This document shows positions 44,678 through 52,391 of a stretch of DNA of 64,000 nucleotides, in pieces (within the stretch, counting starts at the first letter, position 1; each line of letters begins with the position of its first letter). The notes beneath the pieces are model-generated. The model worked only from the letters and a program-made list of their open reading frames with translations, had not been told where the DNA came from and ran no database searches. Position numbers and translations under genes: made by a program. Source of the stretch: JAYQKL01 sp049889415 (GTDB lineage Bacteria > Pseudomonadota > Alphaproteobacteria > RS24); NCBI GenBank assembly GCA_049889415.1, contig JBMHDL010000009.1, positions 1-64,000 on the forward strand. The letters run 5' to 3'.

Positions 44678-45876
44678 TGGCTTTGGTCCCTGTCAGTGAC
44701 GGCCTGCAGCTTCATGCACGCCGCTTCAAGTGATGCCAGAGCGGCCTCAACATCCGCATCCGTTATGGTAAGCGGCGGAATCAGACGGACGACATTGTCT
44801 CCGGCCCCGACCGTCAATAATTTTGCCTCTCGCAGGGCGGCAACCATGTCACTGTTGAGCGGCACGGTTTTCACCCCAAGCATCAGGCCTTCCCCGCGGA
44901 TTTCAGCAATAATGTCGGGAAATCTGTCTTTCAAACCCGCAAGTTTCTGCTTTAAGAGCAGGCCGAGCCGCTCGACTTCCGCGAGAAACCCCTCATCGGA
45001 GACAATGTCGAGGACTTTCGCACCGACTGCCACAGCCAGCGGATTACCGCCATAAGTTGAGCCATGCGTGCCTGGCACCATGCCACTAGCGGCCCGCTCG
45101 GTTGCGAGAAACGCCCCAAGCGGGAAGCCCCCGCCAATGCCTTTGGCCACCGCCATGATATCCGGGCTGATGCCGGCCCATTCATGAGCAAACAACCGTC
45201 CCGTCCGCCCGACACCGCACTGGACCTCATCGACAATCAGCAACAGATCATGTTTGTCGCACAACGCCCGCAGTCCCCGCAGAAACTCTGTCGGAACCGG
45301 CATGATACCGCCTTCACCCTGCACCGGCTCAATCAGGATTGCGGCGGTCTGGGGTCCGACGGCCTGCTCGACCAAGTCAAGATCAAAGCCGTTCAGTTGC
45401 GTGAAGCCCTTCGGAACCGGTCCAAAGCCATCCAGATAGGCCTGATTGCCGGCCGCCGCCAGCGTCACCATGGTCCGGCCATGGAATGCGCCGGTGAAGG
45501 TCAGAATTTCATAGCGTTCAGCATCCCCTTTTGCGGCGAAATATTTGCGGGCTGTTTTTATGGCCCCTTCCATCGCTTCCGCACCGGAATTGCAGAAAAA
45601 GACCTGATCCGCGAAGGTCAGAGCACAAAGCCGGTCAGACAGACTCTCTTGCCCCGGGATTGTATAGAGGTTGGAGGTGTGCCAAAGCCTGTTGGCCTGC
45701 TCCGTGAGAGCCGCAATCAGGCCCTGATGGCTATGCCCCAGGGCATTAACCGCAATCCCGGAGGCAAAATCGAGATAAGCCTCACCGCTCTCGGTGAACA
45801 GCCACGCGCCCTCACCCCGCTCAAACGCCAGCGGCGACCGGTTGTAGGTTGGCATGACGTGGCTTTTATCACCCAT
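44674..45876 (-). CDS. argD: Acetylornithine aminotransferase
   Basis: PLP transaminase of arginine synthesis. Class III marks: GSTYGGNPLAVAVGA, LLIVDEVQCGVGRTG with the PLP-contacting Asp, and the lysine in VAKGIGGGFPLGAF. The N-terminus MPTYNRSPLAFERGEGAWLF is family text. Start 45876 (MGDKSHVMPTYNR) with AAGG upstream gives 400 residues and is preferred; longer upstream reading runs into the promoter region. Four-base overlap with argF. Confidence 0.94.
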   Translation of the reverse strand: MGDKSHVMPTYNRSPLAFERGEGAWLFTESGEAYLDFASGIAVNALGHSHQGLIAALTEQANRLWHTSNLYTIPGQESLSDRLCALTFADQVFFCNSGAEAMEGAIKTARKYFAAKGDAERYEILTFTGAFHGRTMVTLAAAGNQAYLDGFGPVPKGFTQLNGFDLDLVEQAVGPQTAAILIEPVQGEGGIMPVPTEFLRGLRALCDKHDLLLIVDEVQCGVGRTGRLFAHEWAGISPDIMAVAKGIGGGFPLGAFLATERAASGMVPGTHGSTYGGNPLAVAVGAKVLDIVSDEGFLAEVERLGLLLKQKLAGLKDRFPDIIAEIRGEGLMLGVKTVPLNSDMVAALREAKLLTVGAGDNVVRLIPPLTITDADVEAALASLEAACMKLQAVTDRDQSQ

Positions 45877-45912
45877 GGAACACCTTAATGGCGGCCTGCG
45901 CATACCGACCGC

Positions 45913-45958
45913 TGCAAAAAAATAAAAAGCCGCCCAATCACTCAATGTGTCTGGCGGC
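45913..45958 (-). terminator. Hairpin plus T-run in the argD leader
   Basis: On the minus strand GCCGCC (45953-45958) pairs with GGCGGC (45929-45934), followed by TTTTTATTTTTTT. It lies after the ABC permease stop and, more notably, downstream of the predicted argD promoter, so it may act both as a terminator and as an attenuator. Confidence 0.65.
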
Positions 45959-45969
45959 AACCAGACTGG

Positions 45970-45999
45970 ATTATCCTATTATGCAGTGTGTTTTGTCAA
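45970..45999 (-). promoter_or_regulatory. Probable argD promoter
   Basis: TTGACA (45994-45999) and GATAAT (45970-45975), 18 bases apart on the minus strand, are a near-consensus sigma-70 pair. The predicted start is about 45963, so the leader hairpin at 45913-45958 would be at the very start of the transcript. Confidence 0.6.
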
Positions 46000-46020
46000 T
46001 GTCTTAACACGCACCCGGGC

Positions 46021-46872
46021 TCAGCTTTTAATGCGGTAACCTTTGCGCAGCACATGCAAATTAATCATCCAGAACATGACATTCAAGAAGACCATAAGCC
46101 CCATGCCGACCGCAATATCACCCTCGGCATGGCCGGTAAACCCATACCGAAATCCATCAATGATATAAAAAAACGGGTTGAATTGTGAGATCAGCTGAAA
46201 CGTCTCCGGCAATTGCTTGATGGAATAAAACGTTCCCGACAAAAAAGCCAGCGGCGTGATGATGAAGTTCATAATGGCCTGCATATGGTCAAATTTTTCA
46301 GACCAAATGCCTGCAATGGTACCGATTTGCGCCATGAACAAAGACCCCGTCACAGCGAAAAAGAAAACCGCCCAAACCTGCTCATACAGAAAATCAACAA
46401 AATAAATCATGCCCAAATAAGTACCGAAGCCGACCACAAGGCCGCGTGTCAGACCGCCCAGCGCCAAAGCCAGATTCATTTCCATCGGCGAAAGCGGCGG
46501 CATCAGAATATCGACAATATTCCCCATCACCTTGCCCGCCAAAAGTGACGAAGAAGGATTGGAGAAAGCGTTTTGCAACATGGTCATGATAATCAGCCCC
46601 GGCGCCAGAAAACTGATGAAGGGCACCCCGTTGACATCCGGACGAAATTTTCCCAAAGCCAATGCAAACACGGTCAAAAACAACAGTGTCGTAATGACCG
46701 GCGCAACCACCGTCTGGGTCATGACTTTCCAAAACCGCTGGACTTCCTTGATGTAGAGAGTCCAGACGCCAATGACATTCAGCCGCCCAAAGCGGCGGAC
46801 GCCCAATCCATGCCATTCGTTTTCATTCGCGCTTTGCGCGTTAAGGGAGTTGTTATGTGACGTGTCTGACAT
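46021..46872 (-). CDS. ABC-2 type transporter permease
   Basis: Inner-membrane permease with six predicted helices. It has an acid/Asn-rich cytoplasmic N-terminus and the ABC-2 pattern LGVRRFGRLNVIGVWTLYIKE (seen in parts), VAPVITTLLFLTVFALALG, FLAPGLIIMTMLQNAF and PLAFLSGTFYSIKQLPE. The last block is the usual drug/polysaccharide export permease signature. Start 46872 (MSDTSHN) is chosen over one eleven codons upstream. No ATP-binding partner gene adjoins it; the partner must be encoded elsewhere. Confidence 0.88.
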   Translation of the reverse strand: MSDTSHNNSLNAQSANENEWHGLGVRRFGRLNVIGVWTLYIKEVQRFWKVMTQTVVAPVITTLLFLTVFALALGKFRPDVNGVPFISFLAPGLIIMTMLQNAFSNPSSSLLAGKVMGNIVDILMPPLSPMEMNLALALGGLTRGLVVGFGTYLGMIYFVDFLYEQVWAVFFFAVTGSLFMAQIGTIAGIWSEKFDHMQAIMNFIITPLAFLSGTFYSIKQLPETFQLISQFNPFFYIIDGFRYGFTGHAEGDIAVGMGLMVFLNVMFWMINLHVLRKGYRIKS

Positions 46873-47107
46873 GTGAAACCTGATGAAATCGGCGGGGTGT
46901 GACAAAAGTAGAGTTTTTTCGCCCTGCAGGCAAGCCCCGCAAAATCATCCCAAAATTACTGAAGGCGCCGGAAAACGCCTGTGCCGCAGTAATTCTCTGT
47001 GGATAAGCGGCCAAATGGTGTTGAAATCCACATTACATTTAGTAGGTTCGAAACAGAGGCACCACAACATATTGTGGCCGTAATACTGACTCTTTGGGAG
47101 ATATATG

Positions 47108-47593
47108 ATGGCTTGGACTGAAGATCGCGTTGAAATGCTCAAAAAATTATGGACGGAGGGCCTGAGTGCCAGCCAGATCGCCCGTCAAATGGGCGGGGTT
47201 ACCCGCAACGCAGTCATCGGCAAGGTTCACCGTTTGGGACTGTCCGGCCGCGCCACACCCGCCCGTGTTACAACAGCCAAAATCAACTCGGCCGCGACCG
47301 CCGGCCAACCCAGCCAGCCGTCAATAGCAGCGACGAATCTGTCCTACAAAGAAGACGACACACTGCAGAACATTGAGACACCCGCCGAGCCGGAACCGAT
47401 CTTGTCGAAAGAGGAACGCGCTAGTGTGCTCAATCTTACCGAACATACCTGCAAATGGCCGGTCGGAGACCCGGGGACAAAGAATTTTCATTTTTGCGGT
47501 GCCCGCAGCAAAGCCAACAACCCCTATTGCGAGACCCATGCCGCGCAGGCTTACCAACCGACCGAACGACGCCGCAAATCCAAGGCCGGCTGA
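47108..47593 (+). CDS. gcrA: Cell-cycle regulator GcrA
   Basis: Sigma-70-associated activator that works with CcrM methylation (GANTC) in alphaproteobacteria. The N-terminal helix-turn-helix MAWTEDRVEMLKKLWTEG, SASQIARQMGGVTRNAVIG (in part) and KVHRLGLSGRA match GcrA exactly. The disordered middle and the C-terminal sigma-binding domain with CKWPVGDPGTKNFHFCG and NPYCETHAAQAY are as in the family. Start 47108 follows GGGAG; an ATG one codon earlier is possible. A terminator follows. Confidence 0.95.
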   Translation: MAWTEDRVEMLKKLWTEGLSASQIARQMGGVTRNAVIGKVHRLGLSGRATPARVTTAKINSAATAGQPSQPSIAATNLSYKEDDTLQNIETPAEPEPILSKEERASVLNLTEHTCKWPVGDPGTKNFHFCGARSKANNPYCETHAAQAYQPTERRRKSKAG

Positions 47594-47636
47594 ACCAAAT
47601 TAAGACTGGTCAAACAGCACCCCCGGTTTTACTCTC

Positions 47637-47670
47637 AAATCTGCTGCACACGTCTGCGGCAGATTTTTTT
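47637..47670 (+). terminator. Terminator after gcrA
   Basis: AAATCTGC (47637-47644) pairs with GCAGATTT (47659-47666), with more pairing inside, and T-residues continue. It lies 44 bases past the gcrA stop and directly before the SDR ribosome site. Confidence 0.8.
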
Positions 47671-47680
47671 GGGGGTATCC

Positions 47681-48496
47681 ATGACGAATTTGAACGGCAA
47701 ACTTTTCTTCATCACCGGCGCCGGAGACGGCATCGGCAAACAGACCGCATTGTTGGCCGCCCGCAAAGGGGCTCAGGTCATTGCTACTGACATTCATGCA
47801 GACAGTGCCATGGCCACCGCCGCCGAAATTTCAGCAACCGGCCAGAAAGCCCATGGATACGGACTTGATGTGACAGACCGCGAGGGGTTTTTTGAACTGG
47901 CTGACAAAGTCAGGGCGCAACACGGACCGGTTGACATATTGATGAACAATGCCGGCGTGACAGTTTATGCCTCTGCCGACAAAATGACCCAGGAAGAGCT
48001 GGACTGGGTCATGGGCATCAATTTTTTTGGTACCGTCACCGGCTGCAATGCCTTCCTGCCGCAAATGATGGAACAAGGCAGCGGGCATATCATTAATGTG
48101 TCAAGCATTTTGGGGTTGATCGGGCTGCCCAATCAGGCCGGATATTGTGCCAGCAAATTCGCCGTGCTGGGGTACAGCGAATCCCTGCGGCTGGAAATGG
48201 CGGATCACAACATCGCCGTCACCGTTGTTCACCCCGGCGGCGTCACCACGCGGATTGCCGAACGGGCCCGCATCATGCAGACAGAGGATGCCGAAGCCCT
48301 GCAAAAAAAGCTGGCAGAAGACTTTGCTCAAATGACCATAACATCGCCTGAAAAGGCGGCTGAAATCATTTTGCGGGCTGTCGAGAAGCAAAAAGCCAAA
48401 TGTCTTGTCGGTCCGGATGCAAAAGTTGTGGACTGGACTAAGCGCCTGACGCCTGTCGGATATAGTGGTCTCATCAACCGCATGTTCAAGGTCTGA
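47681..48496 (+). CDS. Short-chain dehydrogenase/reductase
   Basis: NAD(P)-dependent SDR of 271 residues. The cofactor motif TGAGDGIG is at the N-terminus with Asp at the end of strand 2 (ATDIHAD), which favours NAD. The NNAG motif, catalytic Ser in INVSSILG, and Y-x-x-x-K in GYCASKFAVLG follow. The substrate is unknown. Start 47681 has a GGGGG ribosome site. The C-terminal extension to TPVGYSGLINRM is typical of cytosolic classical SDRs. Confidence 0.9.
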   Translation: MTNLNGKLFFITGAGDGIGKQTALLAARKGAQVIATDIHADSAMATAAEISATGQKAHGYGLDVTDREGFFELADKVRAQHGPVDILMNNAGVTVYASADKMTQEELDWVMGINFFGTVTGCNAFLPQMMEQGSGHIINVSSILGLIGLPNQAGYCASKFAVLGYSESLRLEMADHNIAVTVVHPGGVTTRIAERARIMQTEDAEALQKKLAEDFAQMTITSPEKAAEIILRAVEKQKAKCLVGPDAKVVDWTKRLTPVGYSGLINRMFKV

Positions 48497-48562
48497 CCTC
48501 TTCGAACAGGATCATTTCTTGACACGGGCTTCCGTATTGCTTAATGATTGCCATTCGTTATT

Positions 48563-48581
48563 GCGAATGGTTATCACTATC
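48563..48581 (+). promoter_or_regulatory. Fur box
   Basis: Read on the minus strand, the 19-mer matches the classical Fur box (GATAATGATAATCATTATC) at 15 of 19 positions. It is 15 bases upstream of the iron-binding protein start, after a TTGACA at 48519-48524. Confidence 0.7.
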
Positions 48582-48595
48582 AATAAGGGCGGGGC

Positions 48596-49666
48596 ATGGG
48601 TGTCAAGCTTTCCAAAACCAGCTATCTGACCGCATCAGCCATTTTTCTCTTGGCCGCACTTGCCGCCTTGCGTCTTGGAGCCACGGACAAGACTGCGGAA
48701 AAAACCGCAAATGCACCCGCAACCGTCAATATCTTCTCATACCGCCAACCATTTTTAATCGAGCCGTTGTTTGATGAGTTTACAGACCAGACCGGCATAC
48801 AGGTCAAAACCGTATTTGCCAGCAAAGGTCTAATCGAACGGGTGGCCTTGGAAGGCGAGCGCAGCCCGGTGGATGTCGTGCTGACCAAAAATTTTCATCA
48901 CATGGAACGCGCCGGCAAAACCATTGCACAACCCGTGAAATCTGATGTTTTGACGGCCCACATCCCGCCGGCACTGCGCGACATGGAAAACCATTGGTTT
49001 GCTTTGACCCAACGCGCACGGGTCCTGTTTGTTTCAAAAGAGCGCGTTTCTGAAACCCGGATCAGCTATGAGTCTCTGGCAGATCCGAAATGGCGCGGGC
49101 GCTTGTGCATGCGCTCCGGCCAGCATCCCTATAATCTGAGCCTGTTCGCCGCCCTGTTGACCCATTATGGCGAAGACTGGACACAGAACTGGCTTGAAGG
49201 CGTCAAAGCCAATCTTGCAAGCAGGCCGGCCGGCAATGACCGCGCTCAGGTCAAACAAGTCTTTGCCGGCAAATGTGATGTGGCCCTCGCCAACACCTAT
49301 TATATGGGCAAAATGCTCGACAACACCCAAAAACCTGAACAAAAGGAATGGGCCGATACCGTGCGCCTTGTTTTCCCGACAGGTCAGGGATTTGGAACGC
49401 ATGTGAACGTCTCCGGCATGATCATGACCAAACATGCCCCAAATCCTGAAGCCGCCAGAAAATTCATGGAATTCATGGTGTCTGAAAAAGCACAAAAAAT
49501 ATATGCAGAGACCAATTATGAATACCCAGCCCGTAAATCCGTGGCGGCCGGCGCGTTGGTGGCTGGCTGGGGGGACCTGCAAGCCGATACAACGCCTTTA
49601 TCAAAAATCGCCGAGAATTATGAAAAAGCTAGTCTGCTGATCGACAGAGTCGGCTTTGATGATTAA
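48596..49666 (+). CDS. Fe(3+) ABC transporter periplasmic binding protein (FbpA/FutA type)
   Basis: Periplasmic ferric-ion binder with a transferrin-like two-lobe fold. An N-terminal signal (about residues 8-28) is followed by TVNIFSYRQPFLIEPLFDEF and the family text VDVVLTKNFHHMERA. The iron-binding tyrosine pair is in ALANTYYMGKM. SLFAALLTHYGEDWTQNW and FPTGQGFGTHVNVSG are also typical. No permease or ATPase gene adjoins it in the window. The Fur box upstream predicts expression under iron shortage. Confidence 0.88.
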   Translation: MGVKLSKTSYLTASAIFLLAALAALRLGATDKTAEKTANAPATVNIFSYRQPFLIEPLFDEFTDQTGIQVKTVFASKGLIERVALEGERSPVDVVLTKNFHHMERAGKTIAQPVKSDVLTAHIPPALRDMENHWFALTQRARVLFVSKERVSETRISYESLADPKWRGRLCMRSGQHPYNLSLFAALLTHYGEDWTQNWLEGVKANLASRPAGNDRAQVKQVFAGKCDVALANTYYMGKMLDNTQKPEQKEWADTVRLVFPTGQGFGTHVNVSGMIMTKHAPNPEAARKFMEFMVSEKAQKIYAETNYEYPARKSVAAGALVAGWGDLQADTTPLSKIAENYEKASLLIDRVGFDD

Positions 49667-49820
49667 TCAGAATATTATATGCCTATTTATTAATCATAAT
49701 TATAGTATGATTAATATTTAATCATTATTTTTGCACCGAACTGTTTCAAATTTTTGCCATAGTAGCAAAAAATTTAAATTTTTCATTTGATTTCAATATT
49801 TTATGTGTTTTTTGAATTTT

Positions 49821-49837
49821 TTGGCACGCATATTGTA
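49821..49837 (+). promoter_or_regulatory. Sigma-54-like (-24/-12) promoter
   Basis: TTGGCACG followed by four bases and TTGTA matches the RpoN consensus (TTGGCACG-N4-TTGCW) with a single change at the -12 element (GT for GC). It lies about 50 bases upstream of torF and after an A/T-rich stretch, as expected for a promoter driven by NtrC under nitrogen limitation. Confidence 0.7.
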
Positions 49838-49887
49838 ATGATTGGGCGGTTAACGTTTTTCTAAGTGTAATAAGAAAGGACCTACCG

Positions 49888-50526
49888 ATGAAAACAGCAA
49901 CTAAATTTGCAGCAGCGCTTCTGGCCGGCTCGGTGTTCACAGCACCCGCCATGGCGCAGGATTTATCTTTTAACGCCGGAGTGACCAGCAACTACATCTG
50001 GCGCGGCATGACCCAGACCAATGACAATCCGGCATTCCAGGCCGGTGCTGATCTTGGTTTTGAGAGTGGCTTTTATCTCGGTACCTGGGCGTCCAATGTC
50101 GATTTCGGCGACGACACCAGCTACGAATGGGATCTTTATGGCGGCTATGCCGGCGAAGCCAATGGTGTCAGCTACGACATTGGTTACATTGCTTACATTT
50201 ATGATGGCAACGAAGATCTCGATTTCGCCGAAATTTATGCGAGCATCGGCGCCGGCGGCGTCTCCTTCAGCCTGGCCTATCAGGTCGATAATGACGGCGA
50301 CGAGGATCTGAACCACCTGTATTACAATCTCGGTTACGAAACCGAGGTCGGTGCTTACACCGTCGGCCTCTCCGCCGGTATATACGACTATGACGGCGCA
50401 GGTGCGGATGAAGTGAATGATTATGCCCTGACCATTTCTAAGGACGAATTCACGCTCGCCATCACCGATACGGACCTGTCCGGCGCAGACCCGGAAGTTT
50501 CCCTGTCATATGGCATTGAATTTTAA
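49888..50526 (+). CDS. TorF family putative porin
   Basis: Outer-membrane barrel of 212 residues with a signal peptide (cleavage near APAMAQ). The opening SFNAGVTSNYIWRGMTQTNDNPAFQAGADLG (in two parts) is the TorF/TIGR02001 mark, followed by regular aromatic strands and Asp/Gly-rich turns. The C-terminus ends in Phe (SYGIEF). It is the first gene of a unit with glnK and amtB and carries the sigma-54 promoter. A role in taking up small nitrogen compounds is inferred from that context. Confidence 0.9.
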   Translation: MKTATKFAAALLAGSVFTAPAMAQDLSFNAGVTSNYIWRGMTQTNDNPAFQAGADLGFESGFYLGTWASNVDFGDDTSYEWDLYGGYAGEANGVSYDIGYIAYIYDGNEDLDFAEIYASIGAGGVSFSLAYQVDNDGDEDLNHLYYNLGYETEVGAYTVGLSAGIYDYDGAGADEVNDYALTISKDEFTLAITDTDLSGADPEVSLSYGIEF

Positions 50527-50539
50527 TGACACATAAAAG

Positions 50540-50571
50540 TACGGGCCATATGCGGCAACATATGACCCGTA
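50540..50571 (+). other. Intercistronic hairpin between torF and glnK
   Basis: TACGGGCCATATG (50540-50552) pairs with CATATGACCCGTA (50559-50571) with one mismatch around loop CGGCAA. No T-run follows, so it is not a terminator; it may stabilise the 3' end of a processed torF mRNA or shield the glnK-amtB message. Confidence 0.6.
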
Positions 50572-50598
50572 TGTTCTTGCGAACAGAAGGAGTTAACA

Positions 50599-50937
50599 AT
50601 GAAAATGCTTGTAGCCATCATAAAGCCCTTCAAACTAGACGATGTACGTGAAGCTCTGTCATCTGTCAATGTTGAAGGGGTCACGGTCACCGAAGTTAAA
50701 GGGTATGGCCGTCAAAAAGGGCAAACCGAAATTTATCGGGGTGCCGAGTATGAAATCAACTTTCTGCCAAAAATCAGAATCGAAATCGCTCTGGAGGACG
50801 ATCAGATTGACGCCGCCTCTGATGCGATAATCGGGGCTGCCAAAACCGGACAGATCGGAGACGGCAAAATTTTCGTTTTGCCACTGGAAGCCGCGACCCG
50901 CATTCGCACAGGCGAAAGCGGCAGCGAAGCAATATAG
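50599..50937 (+). CDS. glnK: PII signal protein GlnK
   Basis: Trimeric nitrogen-signal protein that binds ATP/ADP and 2-oxoglutarate and blocks AmtB when nitrogen is plentiful. The T-loop contains QTEIYRGAEY with the uridylylatable Tyr51. The B- and C-loop blocks AKTGQIGDGKIFVLP and TRIRTGESG are normal. 112 residues. AGGAG precedes the start. It lies 10 bases before amtB, the classical arrangement. Confidence 0.96.
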   Translation: MKMLVAIIKPFKLDDVREALSSVNVEGVTVTEVKGYGRQKGQTEIYRGAEYEINFLPKIRIEIALEDDQIDAASDAIIGAAKTGQIGDGKIFVLPLEAATRIRTGESGSEAI

Positions 50938-50947
50938 GAGTCTCATC

Positions 50948-52249
50948 ATGTACAAAATTATGCAAAAAACATTCCTTGCCGGGCTAGGCCTGGCGTCCAT
51001 CACGCTGGCCGGCCCCGCCCTTGCCGAGGTGCCGGGTGAGTCAGCCTATGTTTTCAACTCACTGCTGTTCCTGATGTGCGGCTTTCTGGTCATGTTCATG
51101 GCCGCCGGCTTCGCCATGCTTGAAAGCGGCATGGTGCGGGCCAAAAATGTTGCCACCATTTGCGTCAAGAACATCTCCCTGTTCGGCATTGCCGGCATTC
51201 TGTACTATCTGGTCGGTTACAACCTGATGTATGACGGCGTGGATGGCGGCTATATCGGCAGTTTCTCCATCTGGGGGCCAGATGACAGCGCCGCCATGGA
51301 TGGCGACTTCAGCGGCGGCTATGCAGCCGGTTCGGACTGGTTCTTTCAGATGGTGTTTGTAGCGACCGCCGCTTCCATCGTCTCCGGAACCCTAGCAGAA
51401 CGCATCAAACTCTGGAGCTTCCTGGCTTTCGTCGTCATTCTGACAGGTCTGATCTACCCGATTCAAGGCTCCTGGCAGTGGGGCGGCGGCTGGTTGTCTG
51501 AAGCCGGTTTCTCCGATTTCGCCGGCTCCACTTTGGTTCACTCTGTCGGCGGCTGGGCCGCTCTGGTCGGGGCCATCATGCTCGGCGCCCGCACCGGAAA
51601 ATATGATGCCGAAGGTCGCGTGACCCCGATTCAGGGCTCCTCCATGCCGCTGGCCACATTGGGAACCTTCATTCTGTGGCTCGGCTGGTTTGGCTTTAAC
51701 GGCGGTTCTCAACTCGCCATGGGGTCCGGCGCCGATGTGGTTGCGATTTCGCAGATTTTCATCAACACCAACATGGCCGCTGCAGCCGGTGTGGTCGCCG
51801 CGATGGTCGCCACACAGGTTCTGTATGGCAAAGTTGACCTGACAATGGCCCTGAACGGTGCCATCGGTGGACTGGTGTCTATTACCGCTGAACCGCTGAC
51901 CCCAACCGTCCCGATGGCGATGCTGATTGGTGCTGTTGGTGGTGTCTTGGTGGTTCTGGCCGTCCCACTGCTTGACAAGTTCAAGATTGATGACGTGGTC
52001 GGCGCGATTCCGGCGCATCTGGTGTGCGGCATCTGGGGAACCATGGCTGTGCCGCTGACCAATACCGGTACCAGCTTCGCCACACAAGCTCTGGGTGTTG
52101 TCTCAATCGGCGCCTTTGCGGTGATCATGAGCATCATTGCCTGGACCATCCTGAAATTCACCCTAGGCCTGCGGGTTTCGGATGAAGAGGAAATGGACGG
52201 TCTCGACAAAACAGAACTTGGTATCGAAGCTTATCCCGAGTTCACATAA
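50948..52249 (+). CDS. amtB: Ammonium transporter
   Basis: Ammonium channel with a signal peptide (cleaved near LAEVPG) and about 11 transmembrane helices. Characteristic blocks are AGFAMLESGMVRAKNV and FAGSTLVHSVGGWAALVGA, which holds the first pore His. GWFGFNGGSQ, VVGAIPAHLVCGIWGT and AALMLGA-type helices follow, with the second His in the AHLVCGIWG block. The C-terminus ends LGIEAYPEF. A terminator follows. The neighbour glnK regulates it by direct binding. Confidence 0.95.
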   Translation: MYKIMQKTFLAGLGLASITLAGPALAEVPGESAYVFNSLLFLMCGFLVMFMAAGFAMLESGMVRAKNVATICVKNISLFGIAGILYYLVGYNLMYDGVDGGYIGSFSIWGPDDSAAMDGDFSGGYAAGSDWFFQMVFVATAASIVSGTLAERIKLWSFLAFVVILTGLIYPIQGSWQWGGGWLSEAGFSDFAGSTLVHSVGGWAALVGAIMLGARTGKYDAEGRVTPIQGSSMPLATLGTFILWLGWFGFNGGSQLAMGSGADVVAISQIFINTNMAAAAGVVAAMVATQVLYGKVDLTMALNGAIGGLVSITAEPLTPTVPMAMLIGAVGGVLVVLAVPLLDKFKIDDVVGAIPAHLVCGIWGTMAVPLTNTGTSFATQALGVVSIGAFAVIMSIIAWTILKFTLGLRVSDEEEMDGLDKTELGIEAYPEFT

Positions 52250-52275
52250 TAAAAATACTCCTCGTAGTCACCTCA

Positions 52276-52309
52276 AGCCCCGGGCACCCTCCCGCCCGGG
52301 GCTTTTTTT
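52276..52309 (+). terminator. Terminator after amtB
   Basis: A perfect 10-bp stem AGCCCCGGGC/GCCCGGGGCT (52276-52285 with 52294-52303) with a T-run. It ends the torF-glnK-amtB unit. Confidence 0.95.
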
Positions 52310-52391
52310 GCCCGCATTTCCTTCTTGACCTTATTGCGCTATCTGTCTAAGGGGCGTTGTGGAAATTTTTCCCTGAAATCAGGCAACATCT

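Noticed and set aside
51392..52087. 231-codon minus-strand frame opposite amtB
   Set aside because: His/Gln/Gly-rich translation typical of a shadow frame of a membrane-protein gene.
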